A program made the position numbers and the translations under genes. A stretch of 58,142 bases of DNA from a virus: positions 1 to 58,142 of the IMG/VR virus record IMGVR_UViG_3300042352_000458; one strand, written 5' to 3'. Shown piece by piece: positions 1-7,323 of the stretch. The notes below the pieces were generated by a model. The model did no database searches. It saw only the letters and a program-made list of their open reading frames with translations, and was not told where the DNA came from. Positions within the stretch are counted from its first letter, which is position 1. The number at the start of each line of letters is the position of its first letter.

Positions 1-49
1 AAGTTAAATAGAGGTCAAGGTAAATAACAAACAACTAAACTATAACACT

Positions 50-286
50 ATGAAAGAATTATTTAATGATGAAAATAAAATAAATGAGAAAAGCCTTATT
101 GGATTTTTAGCATTTTTAGTAATGGTAGGATTTGCAGCAGCAGATGTACTTACAGGTTATTTCGGAAAAGACCTAATTGTAAATGAATTTATATTTAACG
201 CATTCCTTGTACTTTGCTTAGGAGCATTTGGATTTGGTTCTGTTGATAAGTTCATCAACTCTAAAAAAGAGGATTCAGAAGAGTAA
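50..286 (+). CDS. Holin-like small membrane protein
   Basis: This 78-aa protein has two predicted membrane helices (about residues 16-36 and 44-63), a charged N-terminus and an acidic/lysine-rich tail (KKEDSEE). Small size, two helices and a charged tail fit class II/III phage holins, which permeabilise the inner membrane at lysis. The endolysin and spanin-like genes lie about 5 kb downstream on the same strand, which supports a lysis role without proving it. The ATG at 50 follows an A/C-rich leader typical of Bacteroidota. The stop codon overlaps the next ATG by one base (TAATG), which suggests translational coupling. It could instead be an unrelated membrane protein. Confidence 0.55.
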   Translation: MKELFNDENKINEKSLIGFLAFLVMVGFAAADVLTGYFGKDLIVNEFIFNAFLVLCLGAFGFGSVDKFINSKKEDSEE

Positions 287-759
287 TGATTAAAAGATCA
301 GCATTAATAATTTTTATGTTGATATCTTCTATAGCATTTTCACAAGAGATAAGTATAGGGCCTATTAATAATAAAATAGAGATAGGCCCATTATCTGGAA
401 ACAGAGACTTAGCCTTTGGTATAAAAAATATATTAGAGGAGATATTACAAGAGAGAGGATATGAATTATTACCTAGTGCTGAAAAATCTATAGGAATAGA
501 CATACTTTACTTCGATGTTAAAAGCACCAATATGCAAATAGCATTATATGCTAACAACTTAGAGGTTACAGAAATAATAGCACAAGGTAAGATAATCACA
601 CAAGGAAAAGAAATAAAAACAGTTGTAGCAAAAGGTCAAGCAAAGTCAGTATCAACAGCTACACTTATTATAGATCAAGGAGGTAAGTTTTCTCAAACTA
701 ACGTTTCATCAGCACTTAAGAAAGTCTGTGAACAAATTATCGACAAATTAAAAATATGA
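286..759 (+). CDS. Exported protein, possibly CsgG/YajG-like
   Basis: This 157-aa protein begins with a signal peptide (about residues 1-19, ending AFSQ) and has no lipobox cysteine, so it should be periplasmic or secreted. The rest alternates short beta strands and helices and ends in an amphipathic helix (ALKKVCEQIIDKL). The pattern loosely resembles the small alpha/beta domain of CsgG/YajG-type envelope proteins, but I cannot assign a family with confidence. It is coupled at both ends: TAATG with the upstream gene and a four-base ATGA overlap with the downstream one. It therefore belongs to the operon of exported proteins that includes the CsgG-like gene at 3196. Confidence 0.5.
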   Translation: MIKRSALIIFMLISSIAFSQEISIGPINNKIEIGPLSGNRDLAFGIKNILEEILQERGYELLPSAEKSIGIDILYFDVKSTNMQIALYANNLEVTEIIAQGKIITQGKEIKTVVAKGQAKSVSTATLIIDQGGKFSQTNVSSALKKVCEQIIDKLKI

Positions 760-2351
760 AAAAGCTTATAACACTTTTATTGCTAATACCAATATTTTCA
801 TTTGGTCAAGTTATAATTGATCAAACAATACTAGAGCCGGGTCCTTACAAGGTAGGCGATATTATAACATTAGAATACAGGCTTAACCCATCAAATTTAG
901 ATGTAAATTACATTTGGTTTAGATACGACTATAACAACAAGAACTTAGAGATGATACCAAACTCTACAGTTTTTACGCAAGGTCAGAGTACACAAACTTT
1001 CTATACTCACTGGAATAACTACATATTTAACCCAAATCCTCAAATAGGAGTTGGAGAATTATTAAGACAATACAATTCTGGAGGATGGAATTACACACAA
1101 AACAATGACTGGAATGTAGCTCAACTGTCTATACAAAGAGCAGACGCTAGTATATCAGGCATAATAGCTACACAAAAATATAGAATAAAAGATAACACAA
1201 GCTTTAAAAATGTACACAAGTTACATTTAGCTTATGCTACAACTAGAAATAACACAGCTGTAACTAGCATTGGATCTAATGTATTGTGGCTAAGCTTGGA
1301 CAATGTGTCAAGGTTAGTGTCCAGCGTTAAGTTTAAGGTAGCTTTTCCTGCTGGGTATGATATAACAAAACATAATGTACAAGTTATGGCTACTAACGCA
1401 CAAGGCACAGTTGATTGGTCAACCAATCCTCAACCAGTTGCTATAGGACCGTTAGATTCATCTGGAGAGTTTTTGACAGACAAGCTAGAAAAAAATAAAC
1501 AATACCTAGTTATGGTAAACCCTGCTTGGGGGCAAAACGTACCAAGTAATATCATAACTGTGACGGATGCTTATAAAGCTTTTAAGGCACTAAACGACAG
1601 AGGCATAAACAATACAGATGCACAATTTAGCACAAGCTTAGAAAGCAGGATTGCCAATGTAACACAAGATCAGTCCTTTGATAGCCAAGATGCTTATTAT
1701 TTGTTTGCTACAGTAATGGGAATTGACTTATCTAGTGTACAAGGGCTTATGCTTCCTACAAAAGATATGACAAAACCCGTAAAGTTTTTATCAGGACCTA
1801 CAGCAACATTTTCTAATATGACTGGTCCAAACAACATTACACCGGTAGCAGATGCAGAAGTATATAACTTATCTTATGCTTGGGGAGGAGATCTTGATTT
1901 TTCTCATTCATCTCCACTAGTAGTTAGTACAACAAGTGCATCAAGCAAAGGATTATCCATATCTAGCGTAGTACCACAGATTGTATCAAAAGCAGATACA
2001 TCAATTAATACATCATTAGTAAACGGAAAGGTTGTTGTTACTATAGGATTAAATGCCGAATCACTTGCAGGAGCAGAGTACAAAATTGGATATGACGACA
2101 GCAAGTTAAAGCTAGATGATATAACATTCGATACGGGTAATACAGTTACAAATTTTTCAACACACAAAGAAAACATAGTAACATTTGGTTCTCTAGATAA
2201 ATCAGGTAATTCTTCCATAAAACAAGGAACACCATACAAGTTAATCTTTACACCAAAAGTGACATTGATTAACACATCAGGATTAATATTCACATACTTT
2301 GCAGAAGCCGTAGACACAAAAGCTAACAAAGTAAACTTAACTATAAAATAA
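756..2351 (+). CDS. Secreted protein with dockerin-like and cohesin-like modules
   Basis: This 531-aa protein has an N-terminal signal peptide (MKKLITLLLLIPIFSFGQ). Residues about 20-130 look like a cohesin or immunoglobulin-type beta sandwich, and 135-265 like further beta-rich domains. Residues about 268-328 contain two helical segments with a dockerin-like pattern (VTDAYKAFKAL and DSQDAYYLFATVMGI), though the calcium loops are degenerate. Residues about 420-531 match the cohesin pattern: VVVTIGLNAESLAGAEY, then IGYDDSKLKLDDI, then a late LIFTPKV strand. Cohesins bind dockerins in multiprotein surface assemblies. It overlaps the upstream gene by four bases. A surface or extracellular role, perhaps with the downstream CsgG-like and barrel proteins, is inferred from context only. 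Confidence 0.6.
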   Translation: MKKLITLLLLIPIFSFGQVIIDQTILEPGPYKVGDIITLEYRLNPSNLDVNYIWFRYDYNNKNLEMIPNSTVFTQGQSTQTFYTHWNNYIFNPNPQIGVGELLRQYNSGGWNYTQNNDWNVAQLSIQRADASISGIIATQKYRIKDNTSFKNVHKLHLAYATTRNNTAVTSIGSNVLWLSLDNVSRLVSSVKFKVAFPAGYDITKHNVQVMATNAQGTVDWSTNPQPVAIGPLDSSGEFLTDKLEKNKQYLVMVNPAWGQNVPSNIITVTDAYKAFKALNDRGINNTDAQFSTSLESRIANVTQDQSFDSQDAYYLFATVMGIDLSSVQGLMLPTKDMTKPVKFLSGPTATFSNMTGPNNITPVADAEVYNLSYAWGGDLDFSHSSPLVVSTTSASSKGLSISSVVPQIVSKADTSINTSLVNGKVVVTIGLNAESLAGAEYKIGYDDSKLKLDDITFDTGNTVTNFSTHKENIVTFGSLDKSGNSSIKQGTPYKLIFTPKVTLINTSGLIFTYFAEAVDTKANKVNLTIK

Positions 2352-2353
2352 CT

Positions 2354-2725
2354 ATGAAAAGAGTACTCACAGGTATTGCACTATTCACATTAATTTTTTC
2401 ATGCTCAGACATGGACACAGTTACAGATATCCCCACTTCATCTGTACCATTAGAATTAGGACTAAACACCGTGGGGATAAAACTAGCTTCTAACTTTGTA
2501 ACAACAGAAGCAAGAATGAATGTTAGGTTAGAGGCAGCAGATAAAGTAACAATTAAAATAGTGGACTTATCTGGAAAAACTGTTTCTTCAGAAACTGTAG
2601 AAGCTAAAGCAGGAGACAACTTATTAAATGTTTACACAAAAGCATTACCAAGAAGTTCTTATGAACTTCATTTATACAATTCAAATAATCAACAAATAGG
2701 TAAAACCTTAATCAATTTATTATGA
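2354..2725 (+). CDS. Lipoprotein with T9SS-sorting-like C-terminal domain
   Basis: This 123-aa protein has a lipoprotein signal peptide with a lipobox-like cysteine (FTLIFSC, residue 17). The C-terminal half (about residues 60-123) has the pattern of the type IX secretion C-terminal sorting domain: a strand ending in a KIVDLSGKTV-type turn, a short strand with N-L-L-N-V, then YELHLYNSNNQQIGKTLI. In Bacteroidota that domain directs proteins through the outer membrane. A lipoprotein carrying it is unusual, so it may simply share the beta-sandwich fold. It lies two bases after the cohesin-like gene and overlaps the next gene by four bases, in the same coupled operon. Confidence 0.55.
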   Translation: MKRVLTGIALFTLIFSCSDMDTVTDIPTSSVPLELGLNTVGIKLASNFVTTEARMNVRLEAADKVTIKIVDLSGKTVSSETVEAKAGDNLLNVYTKALPRSSYELHLYNSNNQQIGKTLINLL

Positions 2726-3024
2726 GCGAAGAACAAGGAGGAAACTCAATTAAGAACATCCTTATAGGATTAGTTAGTACTGTAACAATAGGAGTTGGTA
2801 CATTTGTAACAAATAAATTAACAGGTGGAGAAGAGGAAGCTAAGACGGAAGTTTCTGCACCAGCCCCTGCCCCAGTTATTAATATTACAAACACAAACCA
2901 ACAAAAACAGGAACAAGCCGCACCAGCTGGAAAAACTATTATAATCAAAGAGAAAGCAGCACCAGTAAAAGCACAAGAGCCGGCACAGGAAAAAAAGAAA
3001 AAAGAAGAAGAAGAAACTTGGTAA
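2722..3024 (+). CDS. Membrane-anchored protein with Pro/Lys/Glu-rich tail
   Basis: This 100-aa protein has one predicted membrane helix near the N-terminus (about residues 10-30, IKNILIGLVSTVTIGVG). A low-complexity hydrophilic stretch follows, with an Ala/Pro segment (APAPAPV), a Gln/Asn stretch and a Lys/Glu-rich end (EKKKKEEEETW). A TM anchor with a long extended spacer recalls TonB-like or inner-membrane spanin proteins, but no family motif is visible. It overlaps the upstream lipoprotein gene by four bases, and the next small gene starts one base after its stop. Function unknown; a periplasm-spanning structural role is a guess. Confidence 0.5.
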   Translation: MSEEQGGNSIKNILIGLVSTVTIGVGTFVTNKLTGGEEEAKTEVSAPAPAPVINITNTNQQKQEQAAPAGKTIIIKEKAAPVKAQEPAQEKKKKEEEETW

Positions 3025-3025
3025 T

Positions 3026-3202
3026 ATGGAACAACTATTAACATTTATAGCAGTAGTATTTATAAGCGTATTTTCAATACTAGTTAATTTTCCAGAGCTG
3101 TTTGCATTATCTTTTATAGGGGGACTTATTTACTATAAAGTAGTCGGTCACAAAAAAGGTTGGGAATTACCAAAAGAAGTAAAAAAAAGACACCAATGGT
3201 AA
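3026..3202 (+). CDS. 58-aa membrane microprotein
   Basis: This short ORF encodes 58 residues: MEQLLTFIAVVFISVFSI, a second hydrophobic stretch (LFALSFIGGLIYYKVV), and a basic end closing in KKRHQW. Two close membrane segments are likely. Three points support it as a real gene. Its ATG comes one base after the preceding stop. Its stop overlaps the next gene's ATG (CAATGGTAA). It fills an otherwise empty gap in a tightly packed operon. It could be a holin-type or antiholin-type protein, but function cannot be assigned. Confidence 0.55.
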   Translation: MEQLLTFIAVVFISVFSILVNFPELFALSFIGGLIYYKVVGHKKGWELPKEVKKRHQW

Positions 3203-3912
3203 AATTAATAACAGCAGTACTGCTTCTTATATCATTTACAACATCAGCACAAGTGATAGGTAAGACATCTACTGAAGATTACCAAGCAGGTTTTGAAGGC
3301 AAAGAATCAATATACACTTTACCAGAATATAACGGAAAACCTGTACCAGTAGCATTGTTAGATATTGGAGTATCAAAGGAGGTAATAGAGCAGTATCCAG
3401 AGTTGGGGGACTATCGTGTAGGACTAGGATTGACAAACATAGTTGTAGCATACTTAGAAGAAACATTCAGATTTGAATTTGTAGAAACTAAGAATGATAT
3501 TAAACAAAGAATGATAGCTCAGTATAAAGCCTCACAGAAGGGTATATCAACAGAAAAGATAGAACTGAAGGGAAACATCGTTTTAGCAAAATACTTCTGT
3601 TATATCGAAGTATATGACTTTTCTATTTCAGAAGACGAGACTATTAATCTAAAAGATGGTGTAAAAAATAAGCTAGTAACAAGGCTAGGTCTACAAGTTA
3701 AAATGGTAGATGCACAATCTGGAACTTATATGACAGGATCTGGATTAGGAAAAGCAGTAACAACAAGAGAAGTTACATTACTAAACAATGAAAATTTAGA
3801 GGAGGTAAAATTTAATCAGTCAAGTATAGGGACATCAACTAAAAAAGCATTGGAAAGTGCTACAGCTAAGGTTGTTAAAAGAATGATTCAAAAACAAATA
3901 TTTACAAACTAA
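3196..3912 (+). CDS. CsgG-like outer-membrane secretion channel protein
   Basis: The best start is the ATG at 3196, not the upstream in-frame TTG at 3160. It gives a clean signal peptide (MVKLITAVLLLISFTTSAQ) and overlaps the preceding stop. The 238-aa product has the CsgG pattern. A strand reading PVPVALLDIGVSKE is followed by an amphipathic helix region with a TNIVVAYLEETFRFEFVE segment. A central KYFCYIEVYDFSIS strand comes next, then VTRLGLQVKMVDAQSGTYM, and a final helix (KALESATAKVVKRMI). CsgG forms the oligomeric outer-membrane pore for curli export. The usual lipidated cysteine is missing, so membrane anchoring may differ. Its neighbours are exported or outer-membrane-like proteins. 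Confidence 0.6.
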   Translation: MVKLITAVLLLISFTTSAQVIGKTSTEDYQAGFEGKESIYTLPEYNGKPVPVALLDIGVSKEVIEQYPELGDYRVGLGLTNIVVAYLEETFRFEFVETKNDIKQRMIAQYKASQKGISTEKIELKGNIVLAKYFCYIEVYDFSISEDETINLKDGVKNKLVTRLGLQVKMVDAQSGTYMTGSGLGKAVTTREVTLLNNENLEEVKFNQSSIGTSTKKALESATAKVVKRMIQKQIFTN

Positions 3913-3914
3913 GA

Positions 3915-5189
3915 TTGAAAAAATTCCTGTACATACTATTATTTTTTATAAGCACAGCGACATATAGTCAAACTGTTACACAAACTTATTACGATAAGTG
4001 TACTGGAGAAACTAAGGTATTTACAATACCAATACAAGGAACAACTGTGGTGGTTTATTATAATAAGACGATGAACGTCAGTTATAATGACGTACAATCA
4101 GGAGCTTTCCAAGCTTGGTTAGAGGCAACTTATCAATGGTGGACAACATATAATCCTTGCTCAAGTGCTCAAGCTACTCAGAATGTTGTACAGCAAACAG
4201 CTCAACAAGCTACTCAGGCCGCAACACAAGCAGCCTCAGCAGCAGCAAGTGCAGCTAGTAGTGCAGCAGCTTCTGTACCAGTACCTTCAGCAACAACTTC
4301 TACCACAAACACCACTTCTACAAGTGGCAGCTCTTCATCATCTGAAACAAAAGCAGAGACAAAGACTGAAGCTAAGTCCGAAACAAAGTCAGAAGACAAA
4401 AATGAAGAGTCAAAGTCTGAGTCTAAGAAGGAAGAGAAAAAAGAAGAAGAAAAAAAAGAGGAAAAGAAGAAGGAAGATAAGAAAAAGCAACAATCTGTAC
4501 AACCTGTATTACTTGCAGCCAACTACATGACAATGCAAAACCTAGATGGCTCATTTAATCAAGTAGCATCTTTTGGTTTATCAAAAAGTTCATTGACTGG
4601 AGCTACATCTTATAGTGCAAATGCAATGATATGGAGTAACCTAAAACAGTTCTCTTTATCATTATCTAAAACAGACATGTTGTTTAACTATGATAGAAAG
4701 ATACCTGTTAAAGTAGGTAAAGAAGTTATAGGGCATACATACGTAAGAGGTTCAATATATAAAATAACAGGACTTAGCGTAACAGCAATGCTAATGTTTG
4801 ACACAAGAGTATTATCCATAGGAATGAATGACGTATTCCTATTAAAGAAAGGAATGGTATTTGGTTATGCTTTAGGAGCAACTTTCATAAATGTTGGTAA
4901 AGATGTAACAATGTCCCCTTTAGGAACAACGTTTATAACAAGACCTTTCCCATTTAAAAGGATAACTTTATCTCCAATGGTGGCTGTATCAGGATCGCCA
5001 ATATCTTATACAACTTCGGCAAAAAAGCCCACTTTTAACCAACATGTTGTATACATTTTAGGAAACAATTTTGACTTTAATCTAACACAAAGATTTAAAG
5101 CTAACTTAGGAATAAACACAATAGGAAACACAAATAAAGAAGTACCTATGACTTACGCAATAACAATAGGAAGTAAGATTAACCTTTAA
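3915..5189 (+). CDS. Outer-membrane beta-barrel-like protein with charged linker
   Basis: This 424-aa protein starts at TTG 3915, three bases after the CsgG-like stop, and has a signal peptide (KFLYILLFFISTATYSQ). Residues about 20-80 form a small domain with two cysteines (DKCTGE and NPCSS). Residues 85-120 are Ala/Gln-rich, 120-145 Ser/Thr-rich, and about 145-200 an almost uninterrupted Lys/Glu/Ser helix-like linker. From about residue 205 to the end there are alternating amphipathic strands (SFGLSKSSLTG, LKQFSLSLSKTDML, GMVFGYALGATFI), ending in TYAITIGSKINL. That fits an outer-membrane beta barrel or a related porin-like domain. The gene closes the exported-protein operon just before the endolysin. 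Exact family unknown. Confidence 0.55.
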   Translation: MKKFLYILLFFISTATYSQTVTQTYYDKCTGETKVFTIPIQGTTVVVYYNKTMNVSYNDVQSGAFQAWLEATYQWWTTYNPCSSAQATQNVVQQTAQQATQAATQAASAAASAASSAAASVPVPSATTSTTNTTSTSGSSSSSETKAETKTEAKSETKSEDKNEESKSESKKEEKKEEEKKEEKKKEDKKKQQSVQPVLLAANYMTMQNLDGSFNQVASFGLSKSSLTGATSYSANAMIWSNLKQFSLSLSKTDMLFNYDRKIPVKVGKEVIGHTYVRGSIYKITGLSVTAMLMFDTRVLSIGMNDVFLLKKGMVFGYALGATFINVGKDVTMSPLGTTFITRPFPFKRITLSPMVAVSGSPISYTTSAKKPTFNQHVVYILGNNFDFNLTQRFKANLGINTIGNTNKEVPMTYAITIGSKINL

Positions 5190-5202
5190 AATAGAATAAA
5201 CA

Positions 5203-5820
5203 ATGAGCAAAAAGATTGCAGAATTTCAAGCAGCTAACGGTTTAGTAGCCGATGGTATTTTAGGAAAAGCTTCATTTTCAAAAATGAAAGAATTGTGGAA
5301 AGTTTCAGATGAGCAACTTGCACACATACTAGGACAATGTCACCACGAGTCAGGAGGATTTACAGCTGACGTAGAGAACTTAAACTACGGAGCCAAAGGG
5401 TTACTAGGTATATTTAAAAAATACTTCCCTACAGAAGCACTAGCTAAAGCTTATGAAAGACAACCAGAAAAAATAGCTAACAGAGTTTACGCATCTAGAA
5501 TGGGTAACGGAGATGAAAAGTCTGGAGAAGGATGGAAATTTCGTGGAAGAGGAGCTCTTCAATTGACAGGCAAAGATAACTACAAAGCTTTTACAGCTTT
5601 TATCAAAGAAGACTGTGTAGCTAACCCAGATCTTGTAAGAGGTAAATACTTTTTAGAAAGTGCATTATTCTTTTTCAACAAAAACGGATTACTTCCATTA
5701 TGTACTACAGTTACAACTGACTCTATCACTAGAGTATCTAAAAGAGTAAATGGAGGAACACACGGACTAGAAGATAGAATCGTACAAACAAACAAGTTCT
5801 ATAAACAAATCAAAGGATAA
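5203..5820 (+). CDS. Endolysin, GH19 chitinase/lysozyme-like
   Basis: This 205-aa protein combines a short N-terminal peptidoglycan-binding-like segment (IAEFQAANGLVADGILGKAS, about residues 5-24) with a glycoside hydrolase 19-type catalytic domain. The first catalytic glutamate is likely E49 in GQCHHESGGF. The substrate-cleft signature is NLNYGAKGLLGIFKKYFP, followed by ASRMGNGDEKSGEGWKFRGR and GALQLTGKDNY, the usual GH19 lysozyme sequence. There is no signal peptide, so export would depend on a holin. It cleaves the glycan of peptidoglycan at lysis. The spanin-like pair follows directly, completing a lysis cassette. Confidence 0.85.
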   Translation: MSKKIAEFQAANGLVADGILGKASFSKMKELWKVSDEQLAHILGQCHHESGGFTADVENLNYGAKGLLGIFKKYFPTEALAKAYERQPEKIANRVYASRMGNGDEKSGEGWKFRGRGALQLTGKDNYKAFTAFIKEDCVANPDLVRGKYFLESALFFFNKNGLLPLCTTVTTDSITRVSKRVNGGTHGLEDRIVQTNKFYKQIKG

Positions 5821-5825
5821 AAATT

Positions 5826-6131
5826 ATGAACTTCATCAAAAACCAATGGTTAGCTGGAGTTGTCATCATAATTTGGATTATTGTCTCACTATCCAGCAAC
5901 AATAATAAAGAGTTGCTGGAAGAGACAAAACAGCTAAAAATAGAAGTTGACAGCTTACAAACCATATCAGCAGGAAAAGGAAAACAAATTGACAGTCTAT
6001 CAGAAGTAGATACATTAATAGTCAATAAAATAAAAACCATTAAAGAAAAAGAATATGTTGAAATTAAAGTTATTGATAGTCTTCCTATTAGTGGGCTTCA
6101 GCAGTTTTTCACAGACCGTTACGAAAGATAG
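5826..6131 (+). CDS. Inner-membrane spanin-like protein (Rz-like)
   Basis: This 101-aa protein has an N-terminal membrane anchor (about residues 8-23, WLAGVVIIIWIIVSL). A long charged, heptad-like periplasmic helix follows (KELLEETKQLKIEVDSL, then SEVDTLIVNKIKTIKEKEY). This is the standard inner-membrane spanin layout, which joins an outer-membrane partner to disrupt the outer membrane after peptidoglycan degradation. It starts five bases after the endolysin stop. The next gene begins inside it in another frame, overlapping by 77 bases, like Rz/Rz1 pairs. Assignment rests on architecture and position because spanins share little sequence. Confidence 0.7.
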   Translation: MNFIKNQWLAGVVIIIWIIVSLSSNNNKELLEETKQLKIEVDSLQTISAGKGKQIDSLSEVDTLIVNKIKTIKEKEYVEIKVIDSLPISGLQQFFTDRYER

Positions 6132-6525
6132 TGTAGTAGTACTTACAGAAAAACAAGCTAGAGCAGTAGCTACAGACCTAGTTAGGTACGATGCCTTAAA
6201 GCAAGTATCTAAATTACAAGAAGACAGAATAGTAAACTTTCAAGCAAAGGAGAAGCTATTCGGAGAACAAACAGAAATAAAAGATCTAATAATATCTAAA
6301 CAAACTAGTATTATAGACAAACAAAATAAAATTTTGAATGCACCTGAAAAAATAAAACTTCACAGTTATTTAGGAGTACAAACAAAAGAGCTTACACTAG
6401 AACAACCTACTCTTAGAGGAGATATATTTCTAGAATATAAAAAGTTAAGGGCTGGAGCAATTTATACAATACAGCAAAACAACCCGTCTAACTGGGGGAT
6501 ACTATTCCAATACAGATTATTTTAA
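6055..6525 (+). CDS. Exported spanin-partner-like protein, overlapping gene
   Basis: This 156-aa protein starts inside the preceding spanin-like gene in a different frame. It has a clear signal peptide (LKLKLLIVFLLVGFSSFSQ). The mature part begins with a long helical stretch (about residues 30-100, coiled-coil-like, with KQTSIIDKQNKIL). It ends in beta-rich sequence (RGDIFLEYKKLRAGAIY, then WGILFQYRLF) ending in an aromatic residue, as outer-membrane beta proteins often do. A periplasmic coiled coil plus a C-terminal outer-membrane segment would fit an outer-membrane spanin partner, but there is no lipobox cysteine. It could instead be a separate envelope protein. The 77-base overlap suggests coupled expression. 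Confidence 0.55.
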   Translation: MLKLKLLIVFLLVGFSSFSQTVTKDSVVVLTEKQARAVATDLVRYDALKQVSKLQEDRIVNFQAKEKLFGEQTEIKDLIISKQTSIIDKQNKILNAPEKIKLHSYLGVQTKELTLEQPTLRGDIFLEYKKLRAGAIYTIQQNNPSNWGILFQYRLF

Positions 6526-6536
6526 AACAAGAACAA

Positions 6537-6974
6537 ATGAAAAACTGCGGAAACAAAATTAAACATACATGTGCAGAAAAAAACTATGCAACATGTGTAC
6601 ACTATGAATTGGAAGTACCAACTTTCTCTAGCCTAGTTGATCAAGATTGCATTACCATTGAAGAAACTACAGAAGATTTATACGAAGTAGTAGGTGGAGT
6701 AAAATCAGAAATCGAGTTATCAGAATTAGGAGACAGTTGCTTAACTTATGTACAAGAGGGCGGGAAGACTATAGTAAAAAATGTATTACTAAAGTATGAA
6801 GAGGAAATCTGTGCATTAAAAGAAAGAGTGTCTGTATTAGAAACACAAGCTATTTGTGACAAAGTAGTTACAGATTGTGTAGATCTTTCTGGAATCACTG
6901 ATCAATGTAACTCTCCAGTAAACACTTTAGGTGAGCTATTACAATACTTATTAGATAACACACAAACACCTTAA
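6537..6974 (+). CDS. Cys-rich virion appendage or adaptor protein
   Basis: This 145-aa protein has many cysteines (CGNKIKHTC, ATCVHYELEVP, DQDCITIEE, ICDKVVTDCVD) and a central helix with heptads (EEEICALKERVSVLET). It ends with a TLGELLQYLLDN segment. It shares its general plan with the N-termini of the following fibre proteins: paired Cys motifs, then a helix that could trimerise. It is the first gene of the appendage block and starts 12 bases after the spanin-like gene. A role as a short fibre, adaptor or collar protein is inferred from these neighbours; no catalytic motif is visible. Confidence 0.5.
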   Translation: MKNCGNKIKHTCAEKNYATCVHYELEVPTFSSLVDQDCITIEETTEDLYEVVGGVKSEIELSELGDSCLTYVQEGGKTIVKNVLLKYEEEICALKERVSVLETQAICDKVVTDCVDLSGITDQCNSPVNTLGELLQYLLDNTQTP

Positions 6975-6979
6975 TAAAA

Positions 6980-7297
6980 ATGACAGCATGTAGCCAAACA
7001 AGCGGCCCAATAATAAATAGAGTAGTAGATCCATGTAATGGAATACACACCTCTACAGATTGTGTCGTACACAGTGAGCCTATAACTTACTTATTTATAG
7101 AAGATAATACAAACTTGACTACTGTTTTAGAAGCAATTGTATTATCACTACAAAGTAATAATACTAGAGTTACTCAATTAGAAGAAGAAAACGCACAACA
7201 AGCGTCAGCAATTACAGTCTTACAAGGACAAGTAATTGATATACAACAAGCAATATTAGATATCCAAGGAAGACTAGATACTTGTTGCCCACAATAG
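6980..7297 (+). CDS. Stand-alone fibre adaptor domain
   Basis: This 105-aa protein closely parallels the first 110 residues of the 1100-aa protein encoded next. The shared elements are MTACSQTSGPIINRVVDPC versus MAACNQTDIPVLNIQEDPC, then an STDC/STNC motif, a long helix (LEEENAQQASAITVLQGQVI) and a final CCP. It looks like an adaptor or attachment domain made without a distal fibre. It could be a truncated fibre, a shorter assembly partner, or a donor for domain exchange. The following gene starts 26 bases after its stop. Confidence 0.55.
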   Translation: MTACSQTSGPIINRVVDPCNGIHTSTDCVVHSEPITYLFIEDNTNLTTVLEAIVLSLQSNNTRVTQLEEENAQQASAITVLQGQVIDIQQAILDIQGRLDTCCPQ

Positions 7298-7323
7298 TAA
7301 TAATAAAAAAACAAAAACCAATC

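Noticed and set aside
4165-4530. Alternative-frame ORF in the charged linker region
   Set aside because: It overlaps the Ala/Gln and Lys/Glu-rich region of the 424-aa gene, and its low-complexity translation is a by-product of repetitive codons.
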